Shown here: in pieces, positions 1 to 5,144 of the stretch
Position numbering within the stretch: the stretch's first letter is position 1
Layout of the letters: each line of letters starts with the position of its first letter
NCBI GenBank assembly: GCA_015494035.1
Contig: WGBZ01000257.1
Coordinates: 1 to 5,144 of the forward strand
Direction of reading: 5' to 3'
Length of the DNA: 5,144 bases
From: Lysobacterales bacterium
GTDB taxonomy: Bacteria; Pseudomonadota; Gammaproteobacteria; Xanthomonadales; Marinicellaceae
Position numbers and translations under genes: made by a program
The notes under the pieces: model-generated
What the model saw: only the letters and a program-made list of their open reading frames with translations
Told to the model about the DNA's origin: nothing
The model's database searches: none

Positions 1-152
1 ACCCCCATGTGCTTGAATCCAAGCCGCCCCGCATTTTTGACCGTGAGGCCTTGCGAGCCATTTTGAAATGGAAGTTCAAGCCCAAAATTGTGGATGGTGT
101 GCGGGTGCCACAAATCGCGACCCAGACCATTGAGTTCAAACTGGAAGGCTAG
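1..152 (+). CDS. tonB: TonB family energy transducer, C-terminal end (partial)
   Basis: This is the last 49 codons of a gene that begins before the window; full codons start at base 3 and the TAG stop is at 150-152. The visible peptide has the pattern of the TonB C-terminal domain: a Pro-Pro-x-Ile-Phe-Asp-Arg-Glu-Ala segment, an amphipathic helix ending in KWKFKP, a turn with Asp-Gly-Val, and a final beta strand ending TIEFKLEG. In the family this periplasmic domain contacts the TonB box of outer-membrane receptors and passes on energy from ExbB/ExbD. The protein ends directly after the last strand, as short TonB2-type proteins do. The following exported TPR gene supports a TonB2-type locus, in which exbB/exbD genes would lie upstream. 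The family call is confident; the subtype is inferred from context. Confidence 0.85.
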   Translation, partial: PHVLESKPPRIFDREALRAILKWKFKPKIVDGVRVPQIATQTIEFKLEG

Positions 153-181
153 GTAACGCATCGATAGAAAAGGCAAGTTCG

Positions 182-204
182 CTTTTTGGCCCAGGCCCAA
201 AAAG
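182..204. repeat. Inverted repeat between tonB and the TPR gene
   Basis: Arms 182-189 (ctttttgg) and 197-204 (ccaaaaag) are perfectly complementary over 8 bp around a 7-nt spacer. No T-run follows on either strand, so it does not look like an intrinsic terminator. In the transcript it would be a modest hairpin in the 127-nt gap between the tonB stop and the TPR start. It could affect mRNA stability or the relative expression of the two genes; that role is only inferred. Confidence 0.4.
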
Positions 205-279
205 AGCGGAGAAAGAGTGAAATAACAGCGAAAAATAGCACAGCCAACACCGCCTTTTAAATATTTTGGTAATTATTTT

Positions 280-1590
280 ATGAAGAAAATACTCCTCATT
301 CTGTCCCTGTTGATGGTGGCTGCTCCGCTGTGGGCAGCGGTGGAAAAGACCAACAACCCGAAACGTGAAGTCAAGGGCGTTTTGCCATCTCCGGAAAACT
401 ACAAGAAACTGGAAAAATACTCCCAGTTTATGGCGGATGAAAAGTACGCTGAGGCCAAGGCCGGTTTCAATGCCATGTTGCAGCGTAAGTTGAATGACTA
501 TGAACGCGCAGTGGTTCTGCAGTACCTGGGTTATCTGGCCATGCAGGAAGACAAACCCCAGCAAGCCATCAAGAACTTCAAGGAAGTGGTCAAGTTGAAT
601 TCCTTGCCCAACCGCACCCACTTCAATGTCATGTCCAATATCGCCCGCATGTACATGGCCACTGGCCAATACCGCAATGCGGTCAAGGCCTGGCAGGATT
701 ACTTCAAGGCCACCGATGAAATCCGGGATTCCGATTACGCCTTGCTGGCCAACACCTATGTCCAGCTGGAAGATTACAAAAAAGGCCAACAGTACATCAA
801 GAAAGCCATTTCCATGGCCGAAAAGCCGTCTGAAAGCTGGTACCAGCTGTTGCTTATTACCCACCAACAGCTGGGCGAATTTCGTCAGGCCGCCAAAGTA
901 CTGGAATACCTGGTGGAACACTATCCACAGAAGAAAAACTACTGGAAACAGCTATCACAAACCTACTTTGCCCTGAAACAGGACAGCAAAGCCCTGGCCG
1001 CACTCGATCTGGCCAACCTCAATGGCTTGCTCACCACCGAACAGGATTTGTTACAGCTGTTCAAGCTGTATGCCTACCTTGATGTCCCCTACAAAGCCGG
1101 CAAAGTGCTGGAAGCGGGCTTGAAAAAAGGCACCATTGAAAGCACTAAAAAGCACTGGAAAGACCTGGGAGCGACCTGGTATCAGGCACAGGAGCTGGAA
1201 AAAGCCCTTGTGGCCTTCAAAAAAGCCGCCGAACTGTCTGATGACGGTGAGCTGGATTTCCAGATTGCGAACATCTATGTGGGCCTGGAAGATTGGGCCA
1301 ACGCCCGCACAGCCCTCAAAGCGGCCTTGCAGAAAGGCGGCCTGAAAGATCGCGACGTGGGCAACTCCTGGCTGTTGCTAGGCATGGCTGAAAACTACCT
1401 GGGTAATGAAGCCGCTGCCCGTCAGGCGCTGGAAAAAGCCAAGAAATTCCCCAAAGTGCGTAACAATGCCCAGCAGTGGCTAAACCACATGAAGCAAACC
1501 CAAGTGACCAAAGCCAAGCTGCAGGAAAGTCAGAAGACAGAAGCTGGTAGCGACACAGAACAGAACGGTGAAACCGCTGCCGAAAGCTGA
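280..1590 (+). CDS. Exported TPR-repeat protein of a TonB2-type system
   Basis: The product is a 436-residue protein. Residues 1-20 form a signal peptide: Lys-Lys, a Leu/Ile-rich core, then a PLWAA cleavage region. The mature protein, probably periplasmic, is mostly helical with tetratricopeptide-like repeats. Clear units are at about 78-110, 115-146, 153-182, 187-217, 221-246, 292-321, 325-352 and 362-390, with recurring patterns such as YLGYLAMQED..QAIKNF, ARMYMATGQYRNAVKAW and GATWYQAQELEKALVAF. The last 30 or so residues are polar, Gln/Glu/Lys-rich and probably disordered. TPR proteins of this type sit directly after tonB2 in Vibrio and Shewanella exbB-exbD-tonB2 clusters and are thought to aid energy transfer to receptors. 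That role is inferred here from the preceding tonB end. The ATG is chosen because it begins the signal peptide; its ribosome site is weak (a GGTAA stretch at 268-272). The 3' end overlaps xerD by 23 bp. Confidence 0.85.
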   Translation: MKKILLILSLLMVAAPLWAAVEKTNNPKREVKGVLPSPENYKKLEKYSQFMADEKYAEAKAGFNAMLQRKLNDYERAVVLQYLGYLAMQEDKPQQAIKNFKEVVKLNSLPNRTHFNVMSNIARMYMATGQYRNAVKAWQDYFKATDEIRDSDYALLANTYVQLEDYKKGQQYIKKAISMAEKPSESWYQLLLITHQQLGEFRQAAKVLEYLVEHYPQKKNYWKQLSQTYFALKQDSKALAALDLANLNGLLTTEQDLLQLFKLYAYLDVPYKAGKVLEAGLKKGTIESTKKHWKDLGATWYQAQELEKALVAFKKAAELSDDGELDFQIANIYVGLEDWANARTALKAALQKGGLKDRDVGNSWLLLGMAENYLGNEAAARQALEKAKKFPKVRNNAQQWLNHMKQTQVTKAKLQESQKTEAGSDTEQNGETAAES

Positions 1591-2473
1591 TCCGTCCTGG
1601 CTTGATGAATTTACCCGCTGGCTGTTGCTGGAAAAAGGCCTTTCCGGCAACAGCATCAGCAGTTACCGCAGTGACCTGCACCCTTTCTTCCATTTTCTTG
1701 AAACCCGCAATGCCTCCCCACTGACACTGAACGCTGAGGACGCATTGGTTTTTCGCGCACAGCTCAGTCAGCAGGGTTACAAGGCCAATACATTGGCTCG
1801 AAAACTGTCCGCATTGCGCCAGTTTTACCGTTTCCTGCTGGTGAAAAAACACGTCAGTGAAAACCCCTTTGCCGCTCAACGCACGCCCAAACTGAGCAAA
1901 AGCCTGCCCAAACCCCTAAGCGAAGCCGAGATAGAGGCATTGCTGCAGGTGCCCGATGTCAGCGAAATCACCGGGTTGCGGGATAAAGCCATGCTGGAAG
2001 TGATGTATGCTGCCGGCTTGCGCGTGAGCGAGCTGGTTGACCTGAAACTGGGCCAGGTCAATCTGAACCGGGGTTTACTGCGAATCCACGGCAAGGGCAA
2101 CAAGGAGCGCCTGGTGCCCTTGGGCGAAGTGGCAGCCGATGCGCTGGAGAATTACCTGAACGCCCGAACCAGCAGTCAGCAGCCCCGTCACGCTGGTGAC
2201 TGGGTGTTTTTAAGTCAGAAAGGCGGCCCGCTGACGCGCCAGGCATTTTGGTACCGCATTAAGAAGTACGCCAGTCAATGTGGCTTGTCCCCGCTGCCTT
2301 CACCACACCAGCTCCGACACTCCTTCGCCACCCACTTGCTTAATCATGGTGCCGATTTGCGGGTGGTGCAAATGTTACTGGGTCACACCGATCTCAGCAC
2401 CACGCAAATTTACACACAAGTGGCCAACAGCGCACTCAAATCCACCCACAAGAAGCACCACCCGCGTGGATAG
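1568..2473 (+). CDS. xerD: Site-specific tyrosine recombinase XerD
   Basis: This is a 301-residue protein, close to the usual 298. XerD acts with XerC at the chromosomal dif site to resolve chromosome dimers at division, activated by FtsK. An N-terminal core-binding domain (about 8-95; WLLLEKGLS..SYRSDL) precedes the catalytic domain (about 112-290). All six catalytic residues are visible: Arg152 (GLRVSEL), Lys176 (GKGNKERLVPLG), His247 and Arg250 (SPHQLRHSFATHLLNHGADL), His273 (LLGHTDLSTTQ) and nucleophile Tyr282 (QIYTQVA). The C-terminal HHPRG resembles the E. coli XerD tail, and the match to XerD is closer than to XerC. The start is a GTG inside the TPR gene, with no ATG in a reasonable position and no clear Shine-Dalgarno, so translational coupling to the TPR gene is likely. 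xerD followed by dsbC is conserved synteny in gammaproteobacteria. Confidence 0.95.
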   Translation: MKPLPKADPSWLDEFTRWLLLEKGLSGNSISSYRSDLHPFFHFLETRNASPLTLNAEDALVFRAQLSQQGYKANTLARKLSALRQFYRFLLVKKHVSENPFAAQRTPKLSKSLPKPLSEAEIEALLQVPDVSEITGLRDKAMLEVMYAAGLRVSELVDLKLGQVNLNRGLLRIHGKGNKERLVPLGEVAADALENYLNARTSSQQPRHAGDWVFLSQKGGPLTRQAFWYRIKKYASQCGLSPLPSPHQLRHSFATHLLNHGADLRVVQMLLGHTDLSTTQIYTQVANSALKSTHKKHHPRG

Positions 2474-2498
2474 GGTGGTTTGGCCATACGGGTTTTGC

Positions 2499-2527
2499 TT
2501 GCCCGAATCTGGCATGGGAACTACAAT
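2499..2527 (+). promoter_or_regulatory. Candidate sigma70 promoter for dsbC
   Basis: A TTGCCC box at 2499-2504 (4 of 6 to consensus) and a TACAAT box at 2522-2527 (5 of 6) are separated by 17 bp. Placed 79 bp before the dsbC start codon, this could give dsbC its own transcript rather than read-through from xerD. It was found by eye only and has not been tested. Confidence 0.4.
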
Positions 2528-2551
2528 CGACCCGGGCTGTCTTATGCCAGA
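2508..2551. repeat. 8-bp dyad flanking the candidate dsbC -10 box
   Basis: TCTGGCAT at 2508-2515 and its exact complement ATGCCAGA at 2544-2551 are separated by 28 bp. The left arm lies between the candidate -35 and -10 boxes, and the right arm lies just downstream of the expected start point. The arrangement could be a regulator-binding dyad or chance; the wide spacing makes a terminator unlikely. Confidence 0.3.
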
Positions 2552-2605
2552 CGCAGGCGGCAAACACACGCTACACACCGATAAACCGAACACAAGAGCA
2601 TAACC

Positions 2606-3391
2606 ATGACACGATTGATAAAAAAACTCATTCTGATCAGTTCCACCTTGCTGGCCATGACCGTGGTCCAGGCGGGGGAAAAGGTTTCTGACAAAACTGA
2701 CCAGCAAATCCGTCAGGCATTGAAACAAATGGCACCTAGTGCCAAAGTCCTGTCCATCGAAACGACCCCCATGAGTGGCGTCAAGGAAGTGACACTGGAT
2801 TCCGGTCGCGGGGGTGAAGTGTATTACGTGTCTGACAGTGGCGAATTCCTGATCACCGGCAACATGTACAACACCCAGACCCGTGAAGACCTGACCGAAG
2901 CCAAAAAAGCCGGTATTCGCAAAGAACTGGTGGCCAAATTCGGGCCGGACAAGCGCATTGACTTTTTCCCCAAGGACATGAAACATCACATCACCGTCTT
3001 TACTGACATTGATTGTGGCTACTGCCGCAAGTTGCACTCGCAGATGGACGAATACAACAAGCGGGGCATTGGCGTGTCCTACCTGTTCTTTCCGCGTGCC
3101 GGGCTCAAGTCCAATTCCTACGACAAGGCGGTTGCGGTCTGGTGCGCCGATGACAAGCAGGACGCACTGACCAAAGCCAAGACCGGCATCCAGATGGATT
3201 TGAAAAAATGTGATAATCCGGTTGCCGAACAGTACAAGACCGGCCAGGCGGTTGGCGTTTCCGGCACTCCGGCCATTGTGCTGGACAACGGCACCCTGAT
3301 GCCCGGTTACCTGCCGCCGGATGCGCTTTTGCAACGGCTGGATTACTACCAGGCGCTGGAAAAAAACAAGGCCGCCAAAGCCCAAAACTAG
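2606..3391 (+). CDS. dsbC: Thiol:disulfide interchange protein DsbC
   Basis: The product is a 261-residue periplasmic protein that isomerises wrong disulfide bonds and is kept reduced by DsbD. Residues 1-23 form a signal peptide (basic start, hydrophobic core, VQA cleavage). Residues of about 28-90 match the N-terminal dimerisation domain, with a linker helix to about 112. The thioredoxin-fold domain carries the CGYC active site (Cys137, Cys140) typical of DsbC, the cis-proline loop SGTPAIVL (Pro222), and a probable structural disulfide pair Cys180/Cys202. It is longer than E. coli DsbC (236 residues with signal); part of the extra length is a polar Lys/Ala-rich tail (KNKAAKAQN). The ATG has an AAGAG ribosome site 7 nt upstream (2594-2598). 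The TAG stop is also the last three bases of a CTAG target duplicated by the element that follows, so the reading frame seems intact despite the insertion. Confidence 0.95.
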   Translation: MTRLIKKLILISSTLLAMTVVQAGEKVSDKTDQQIRQALKQMAPSAKVLSIETTPMSGVKEVTLDSGRGGEVYYVSDSGEFLITGNMYNTQTREDLTEAKKAGIRKELVAKFGPDKRIDFFPKDMKHHITVFTDIDCGYCRKLHSQMDEYNKRGIGVSYLFFPRAGLKSNSYDKAVAVWCADDKQDALTKAKTGIQMDLKKCDNPVAEQYKTGQAVGVSGTPAIVLDNGTLMPGYLPPDALLQRLDYYQALEKNKAAKAQN

Positions 3392-3553
3392 GGAAGTTCT
3401 GATGGAATCTGGACGAAGCAGGTTATGCCGGAAATGTTTGAGAACAAGGCGAAGTTCGCAGCCAATAGCTGGCTATTGGCCAGGGCTTCAACATAGTTAT
3501 CGGACATTTCAGGGGTGACAGGCGAGTTCATGATTCCATCAGAGCTTCCCTAG
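3388..3553. repeat. CTAG target-site duplication around the 158-bp element
   Basis: CTAG occurs at 3388-3391 and again at 3550-3553, immediately outside the terminal inverted repeats of the 158-bp element. A duplicated CTAG is the target preference known for IS5-type transposases (YTAR), which suggests but does not prove that family as the mobilising source. The left copy contains the dsbC stop codon. CTAG is its own reverse complement, so an alternative reading is that the terminal repeats simply extend to 22 bp (21 of 22 matching). Confidence 0.6.
3392..3549. mobile_element. 158-bp palindromic MITE-like element
   Basis: The terminal inverted repeats are 3392-3409 (ggaagttctgatggaatc) and 3532-3549, matching at 17 of 18 positions. 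Between them the two 79-bp halves remain complementary in exact register around base 3470/3471. Stretches such as 3431-3437 with 3504-3510 and 3443-3445 with 3496-3498 pair, several mismatches are G:U compatible in RNA, and the centre is a perfect 9-bp arm pair at 3461-3469 and 3472-3480. The whole unit could fold as one long, imperfect hairpin in RNA or a cruciform in DNA. It has no coding capacity for a transposase. Size, terminal repeats, flanking CTAG and palindromic form all fit a non-autonomous miniature element (MITE). It lies in the dsbC 3' untranslated region, before the terminator, and would be transcribed with dsbC. The family is not identified. Confidence 0.75.
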
Positions 3554-3568
3554 CTACAGGTTGAATAT

Positions 3569-3597
3569 AAAAAAACCGGCCAACCGCCGGTTTTTTT
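3569..3597. terminator. Strong rho-independent terminator after dsbC
   Basis: Arms 3569-3580 and 3586-3597 are perfectly complementary over 12 bp: a GC-rich ACCGGC/GCCGGT core flanked by seven A and seven T, with the 5-nt loop CAACC. The T-run makes it a typical intrinsic terminator for dsbC, and the A-run would make it work on the opposite strand as well. Before the 158-bp element inserted, it would have begun about 15 nt after the dsbC stop codon. Confidence 0.92.
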
Positions 3598-3610
3598 GTG
3601 CATGGGTTTT

Positions 3611-3623
3611 GCGCCCCAGGCGC
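3611..3623. repeat. Short GC dyad upstream of the candidate purL promoter
   Basis: GCGCC at 3611-3615 and GGCGC at 3619-3623 form a 5-bp dyad with a 3-nt spacer. TTTT precedes it and AAAA follows three bases after, giving partial outer symmetry. It lies where the -35 region of the candidate promoter at 3642-3650 would be, so it could be an operator. It does not match the E. coli PurR box as I know it. Confidence 0.25.
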
Positions 3624-3641
3624 AGGAAAAAGCCCCGCCTG

Positions 3642-3650
3642 TGCTATTAT
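3642..3650 (+). promoter_or_regulatory. Candidate extended -10 promoter upstream of purL
   Basis: TGC followed by TATTAT (3645-3650) matches an extended -10 element (TGn plus 5 of 6 of TATAAT). No good -35 box is seen 17 bp upstream, which extended -10 promoters tolerate. It lies just after the dsbC terminator and about 360 bp before purL. If it is the purL promoter, the 272-bp inverted-repeat element is in the transcribed leader. Weaker promoter-like boxes inside that element (for example TTGAAG at 3820 with TAAAAA at 3843) cannot be excluded. Confidence 0.35.
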
Positions 3651-3739
3651 TACGCCCTGCTTCTGTGCGCCATTTTGCCTGGGCTGAAGTGGCTCTGGCA
3701 GCAACTAAATTAACCTGGCATCAATATATGTGATGCTCA

Positions 3740-3828
3740 GGGCTTCAAGCCTGCAAGGCATCGCTTGCAGCCAATGGTTGTTCCATTGGCAAAAGCGATA
3801 ACGCCGGGCCGGGGCAGGCTTGAAGCCC
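3740..3828. repeat. First internal hairpin of the 272-bp element
   Basis: There are three nested perfect arm pairs. The outer 15 bp pair is 3740-3754 with 3814-3828 (gggcttcaagcctgc and its complement). The middle 7 bp pair is 3760-3766 with 3793-3799. The inner 8 bp pair is 3770-3777 with 3783-3790, closing the loop TTGTT. The outer stem has an asymmetric 14-nt stretch on the right (3800-3813), rich in G and C. The first base, 3740, is shared with the end of the left terminal repeat. Confidence 0.7.
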
Positions 3829-3854
3829 CGACTCATTAAACATAAAAAGGCAGG

Positions 3855-3950
3855 CCGCGATGCGCTGTCCGCCAGACTCCGTTATCAACTCTTGCTGTAG
3901 AATGGCTACAGCGGCGAGTTGATGCCTTGCTGGCAAACAGCGCATCACGG
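3855..3950. repeat. Second internal hairpin of the 272-bp element
   Basis: There are nested arm pairs: 3855-3857 with 3948-3950, then 3859-3875 with 3930-3946 (15 of 17 matching), then 3884-3891 with 3916-3923 (8 bp), then 3894-3900 with 3906-3912 (7 bp) closing the loop AATGG. The hairpin ends exactly where the right terminal repeat begins. It is not a copy of the first hairpin, so this is not a simple tandem duplication. Confidence 0.7.
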
Positions 3951-4008
3951 CTGAGCATCGCCTATATTGATGCCAGGTTAATAAAACCACCCATTCCAGA
4001 GTCTATTC

Positions 4009-5144
4009 ATGTCCAGCGAACTTCTGTTTCTGAAAGGCCAGTCCTCCGTTTCGCCTTTTCGCCTGCGTCAGCTCAATCGCCAGCGGCAACACGCGGTGAT
4101 ATCGGTGGCGGACCTGTTTGTTGTTCAATTGAAAACGCCACTGGAAAACGCTGAGGACATGAGCACCATCAGCGGCTTGCTGGGTACCCAGGCTCCCCAG
4201 AGCGAACTGAGACCCGATGAGCTGATTATTGCGCCGCGAGCCGGCACCATTTCTCCCTGGTCCAGCAAGGCCACAGACATTTTTGAACGCTGCCGGGTGG
4301 ATGCCGTGCTACGGGTTGAAAAAGCGCGGGTACTGCACATTGACTGTGAAAACGCGCGGGAACTGAGTGATGAGGCGCTGGCAGCCTGGCATGACCCCAT
4401 GACTGAATCAGTCTTTTTGGGGCTGGATGAACTGCACCAGCTGTTTGCCGAGCACTCACCGAGGCCGGTGCGGGAAATCGACATTCACTCTGGCGGCAAG
4501 GCCGCCTTGGAGAAGCTGAACCGCGAACTGGGTCTGGCCCTGTCGGATCAGGAAATGGATTACCTGCTAATGGCCTATGGGCGCATCAACCGGAACCCCA
4601 CCGATGCCGAGCTGATGATGTTTGCCCAGGCCAACTCCGAGCATTGCCGGCACAAGATTTTCAACGCCCACTGGACCATCGACGGTCAGGCGCAGCCCAA
4701 GTCGCTGTTTGCCATGATCCGCAACACCGAAGCGAACACGCCACGCCCGGCTCTGTCCGCCTACAAGGACAATGCGGCGGTTTTCAGCGGCGGCCCGGGT
4801 CAGCGTTGGCTGGTTGACCCCGTCAGCAATCGCTATCAGCGAATCCAGGAGCCGGTGGACGTGCTGATCAAGGTGGAAACCCACAATCACCCCACCGCCA
4901 TTTCGCCTTTTCCTGGTGCGGCCACTGGTTCTGGTGGAGAAATCCGGGACGAAGCGGCCACCGGCCAGGGCGCCAGGCCCAAGGCGGGCCTGACCGGCTT
5001 CAGTGTCAGCCATTTGCGCGTGCCTGGCTGGGTGCAGCCGTGGGAAAGCGACAACCCGGGCAAGCCCGGGCGCATCACTTCGGCCCTGGACATTATGCTC
5101 GCAGGCCCCATTGGCGGGGCGGCACTCAACAACGAATTTGGACG
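4009..5144 (+). CDS. purL: Phosphoribosylformylglycinamidine synthase, N-terminal part (partial)
   Basis: The first 378 codons of a gene running past the window end; the gammaproteobacterial form is about 1,290 residues. PurL converts FGAR, glutamine and ATP to FGAM, the fourth step of cytosolic purine synthesis, in a single chain fusing FGAM synthase with a C-terminal glutaminase. Visible here are the PurS-like N-terminal domain (about 1-150) with the ISPWSSKATD motif (81-90), the linker region (about 165-215), the FAQANSEHCRHKIFNA block (205-220), and the start of the first AIR-synthase-like domain with KVETHNHPTAISPFPGAATG (288-307) and GGEIRDEAATG (309-319). These align nearly residue for residue with E. 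coli PurL. The ATG at 4009 has an AGAG ribosome site 7 nt upstream, and an in-frame TAA at 3982-3984 excludes a longer product. The glutaminase domain is outside the window. The frame is intact up to the edge. Confidence 0.97.
   Translation, partial: MSSELLFLKGQSSVSPFRLRQLNRQRQHAVISVADLFVVQLKTPLENAEDMSTISGLLGTQAPQSELRPDELIIAPRAGTISPWSSKATDIFERCRVDAVLRVEKARVLHIDCENARELSDEALAAWHDPMTESVFLGLDELHQLFAEHSPRPVREIDIHSGGKAALEKLNRELGLALSDQEMDYLLMAYGRINRNPTDAELMMFAQANSEHCRHKIFNAHWTIDGQAQPKSLFAMIRNTEANTPRPALSAYKDNAAVFSGGPGQRWLVDPVSNRYQRIQEPVDVLIKVETHNHPTAISPFPGAATGSGGEIRDEAATGQGARPKAGLTGFSVSHLRVPGWVQPWESDNPGKPGRITSALDIMLAGPIGGAALNNEFG

Larger units (their letters stand above)
3710..3981. mobile_element. 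272-bp MITE-like element with 31-bp terminal inverted repeats
   Basis: The ends 3710-3740 and 3951-3981 are inverted copies matching at 29 of 31 positions; the two mismatches are at 3729 and 3731. The direct repeat TAAA at 3706-3709 and 3982-3985 could be a target duplication, though it is short and AT-rich. Two independent hairpins fill the interior: 3741-3828 directly abuts the left terminal repeat and 3855-3950 directly abuts the right one, with a 26-nt AT-rich linker (3829-3854) between them. The single strand would thus fold as a three-way junction. There is no credible coding sequence inside. A non-autonomous mobile element is the first reading; a structured leader RNA for purL is the alternative. 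The right end is 27 bp from the purL ATG. Confidence 0.7.

Noticed and set aside
136..921. A 261-codon open frame on the - strand
   Set aside because: It is the antisense shadow of the TPR gene and its upstream gap; it shows low-complexity Phe/Leu/Gly/His-rich translation and no recognisable domain, while the + strand has a clear signal peptide and TPR repeats.
2375..3385. A 336-codon open frame on the - strand opposite dsbC
   Set aside because: The + strand is a textbook DsbC with CGYC and the cis-proline loop. The reverse frame runs antisense through dsbC and the end of xerD and has no family resemblance.
2509..3720. CTGGCAT occurs in both the dsbC upstream dyad and the terminal repeat of the 272-bp element
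   Set aside because: A seven-base match without further similarity is expected by chance in a window this size; the 44-bp dyad is probably not a remnant of that element.
3458..3775. The two palindromic elements share GCAGCCAAT (3458 and 3767) and GGGCTTCAA (3483 and 3740)
   Set aside because: The shared words are 9 bases, occur in the opposite order in the two elements, and the terminal repeats are unrelated, so common origin is not supported.
3388..3985. CRISPR array suggested by repeated palindromes between dsbC and purL
   Set aside because: There are no regularly spaced direct repeats; the repeats are inverted pairs belonging to two different elements, and no cas genes are present.
3745..3990. 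A small - strand open frame across the 272-bp element
   Set aside because: Its codons are fixed by the inverted-repeat structure, it has no clear ribosome site, and it does not look like a transposase fragment.
3598..4008. Known purine-linked riboswitch in the purL leader
   Set aside because: I do not recognise the conserved core of a purine, PRPP or glycine riboswitch. The long near-perfect closing stem is more like a mobile element's terminal repeats.

Overview
The window comes from a gammaproteobacterial chromosome. The protein matches (PurL, XerD, DsbC, a TonB2-type system) and the xerD-dsbC gene order, also seen in Escherichia and Pseudomonas, support this. The proteins and the moderate-to-high GC would fit a marine Oceanospirillales/Alcanivorax-like group, but that is a guess from gene content. 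All genes read on the + strand.

Layout: positions 1-152 hold the 3' end of a tonB-like gene. A 127-bp spacer with a small inverted repeat leads to an exported TPR-repeat protein (280-1590), the usual companion of TonB2-type energy transducers. Its end overlaps xerD (1568-2473), the tyrosine recombinase of chromosome dimer resolution. A 132-bp gap with a candidate promoter inside a short dyad precedes dsbC (2606-3391), the periplasmic disulfide isomerase. A strong terminator (3569-3597) closes this block. After about 410 bp without a gene, the 5' part of purL (4009 to the window end) begins; it encodes the large FGAM synthase of purine synthesis.

The unusual content is in the two gaps around the dsbC terminator. 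The first is a 158-bp palindromic, MITE-like element (3392-3549). It is flanked by a CTAG duplication whose first copy supplies the dsbC stop codon, so the element lies between that stop and the gene's own terminator. The second is a 272-bp element (3710-3981) with 31-bp near-perfect terminal inverted repeats. It encloses two separate multi-tier hairpins, giving a three-way-junction fold, and ends 27 bp before the purL start codon. Neither encodes a transposase. Both look like non-autonomous mobile elements, but the second would also be transcribed as a highly structured purL leader if the promoter lies upstream of it.

The genes do not form one pathway: tonB and the TPR gene serve envelope energy transduction, xerD chromosome segregation, dsbC periplasmic folding and purL nucleotide synthesis.
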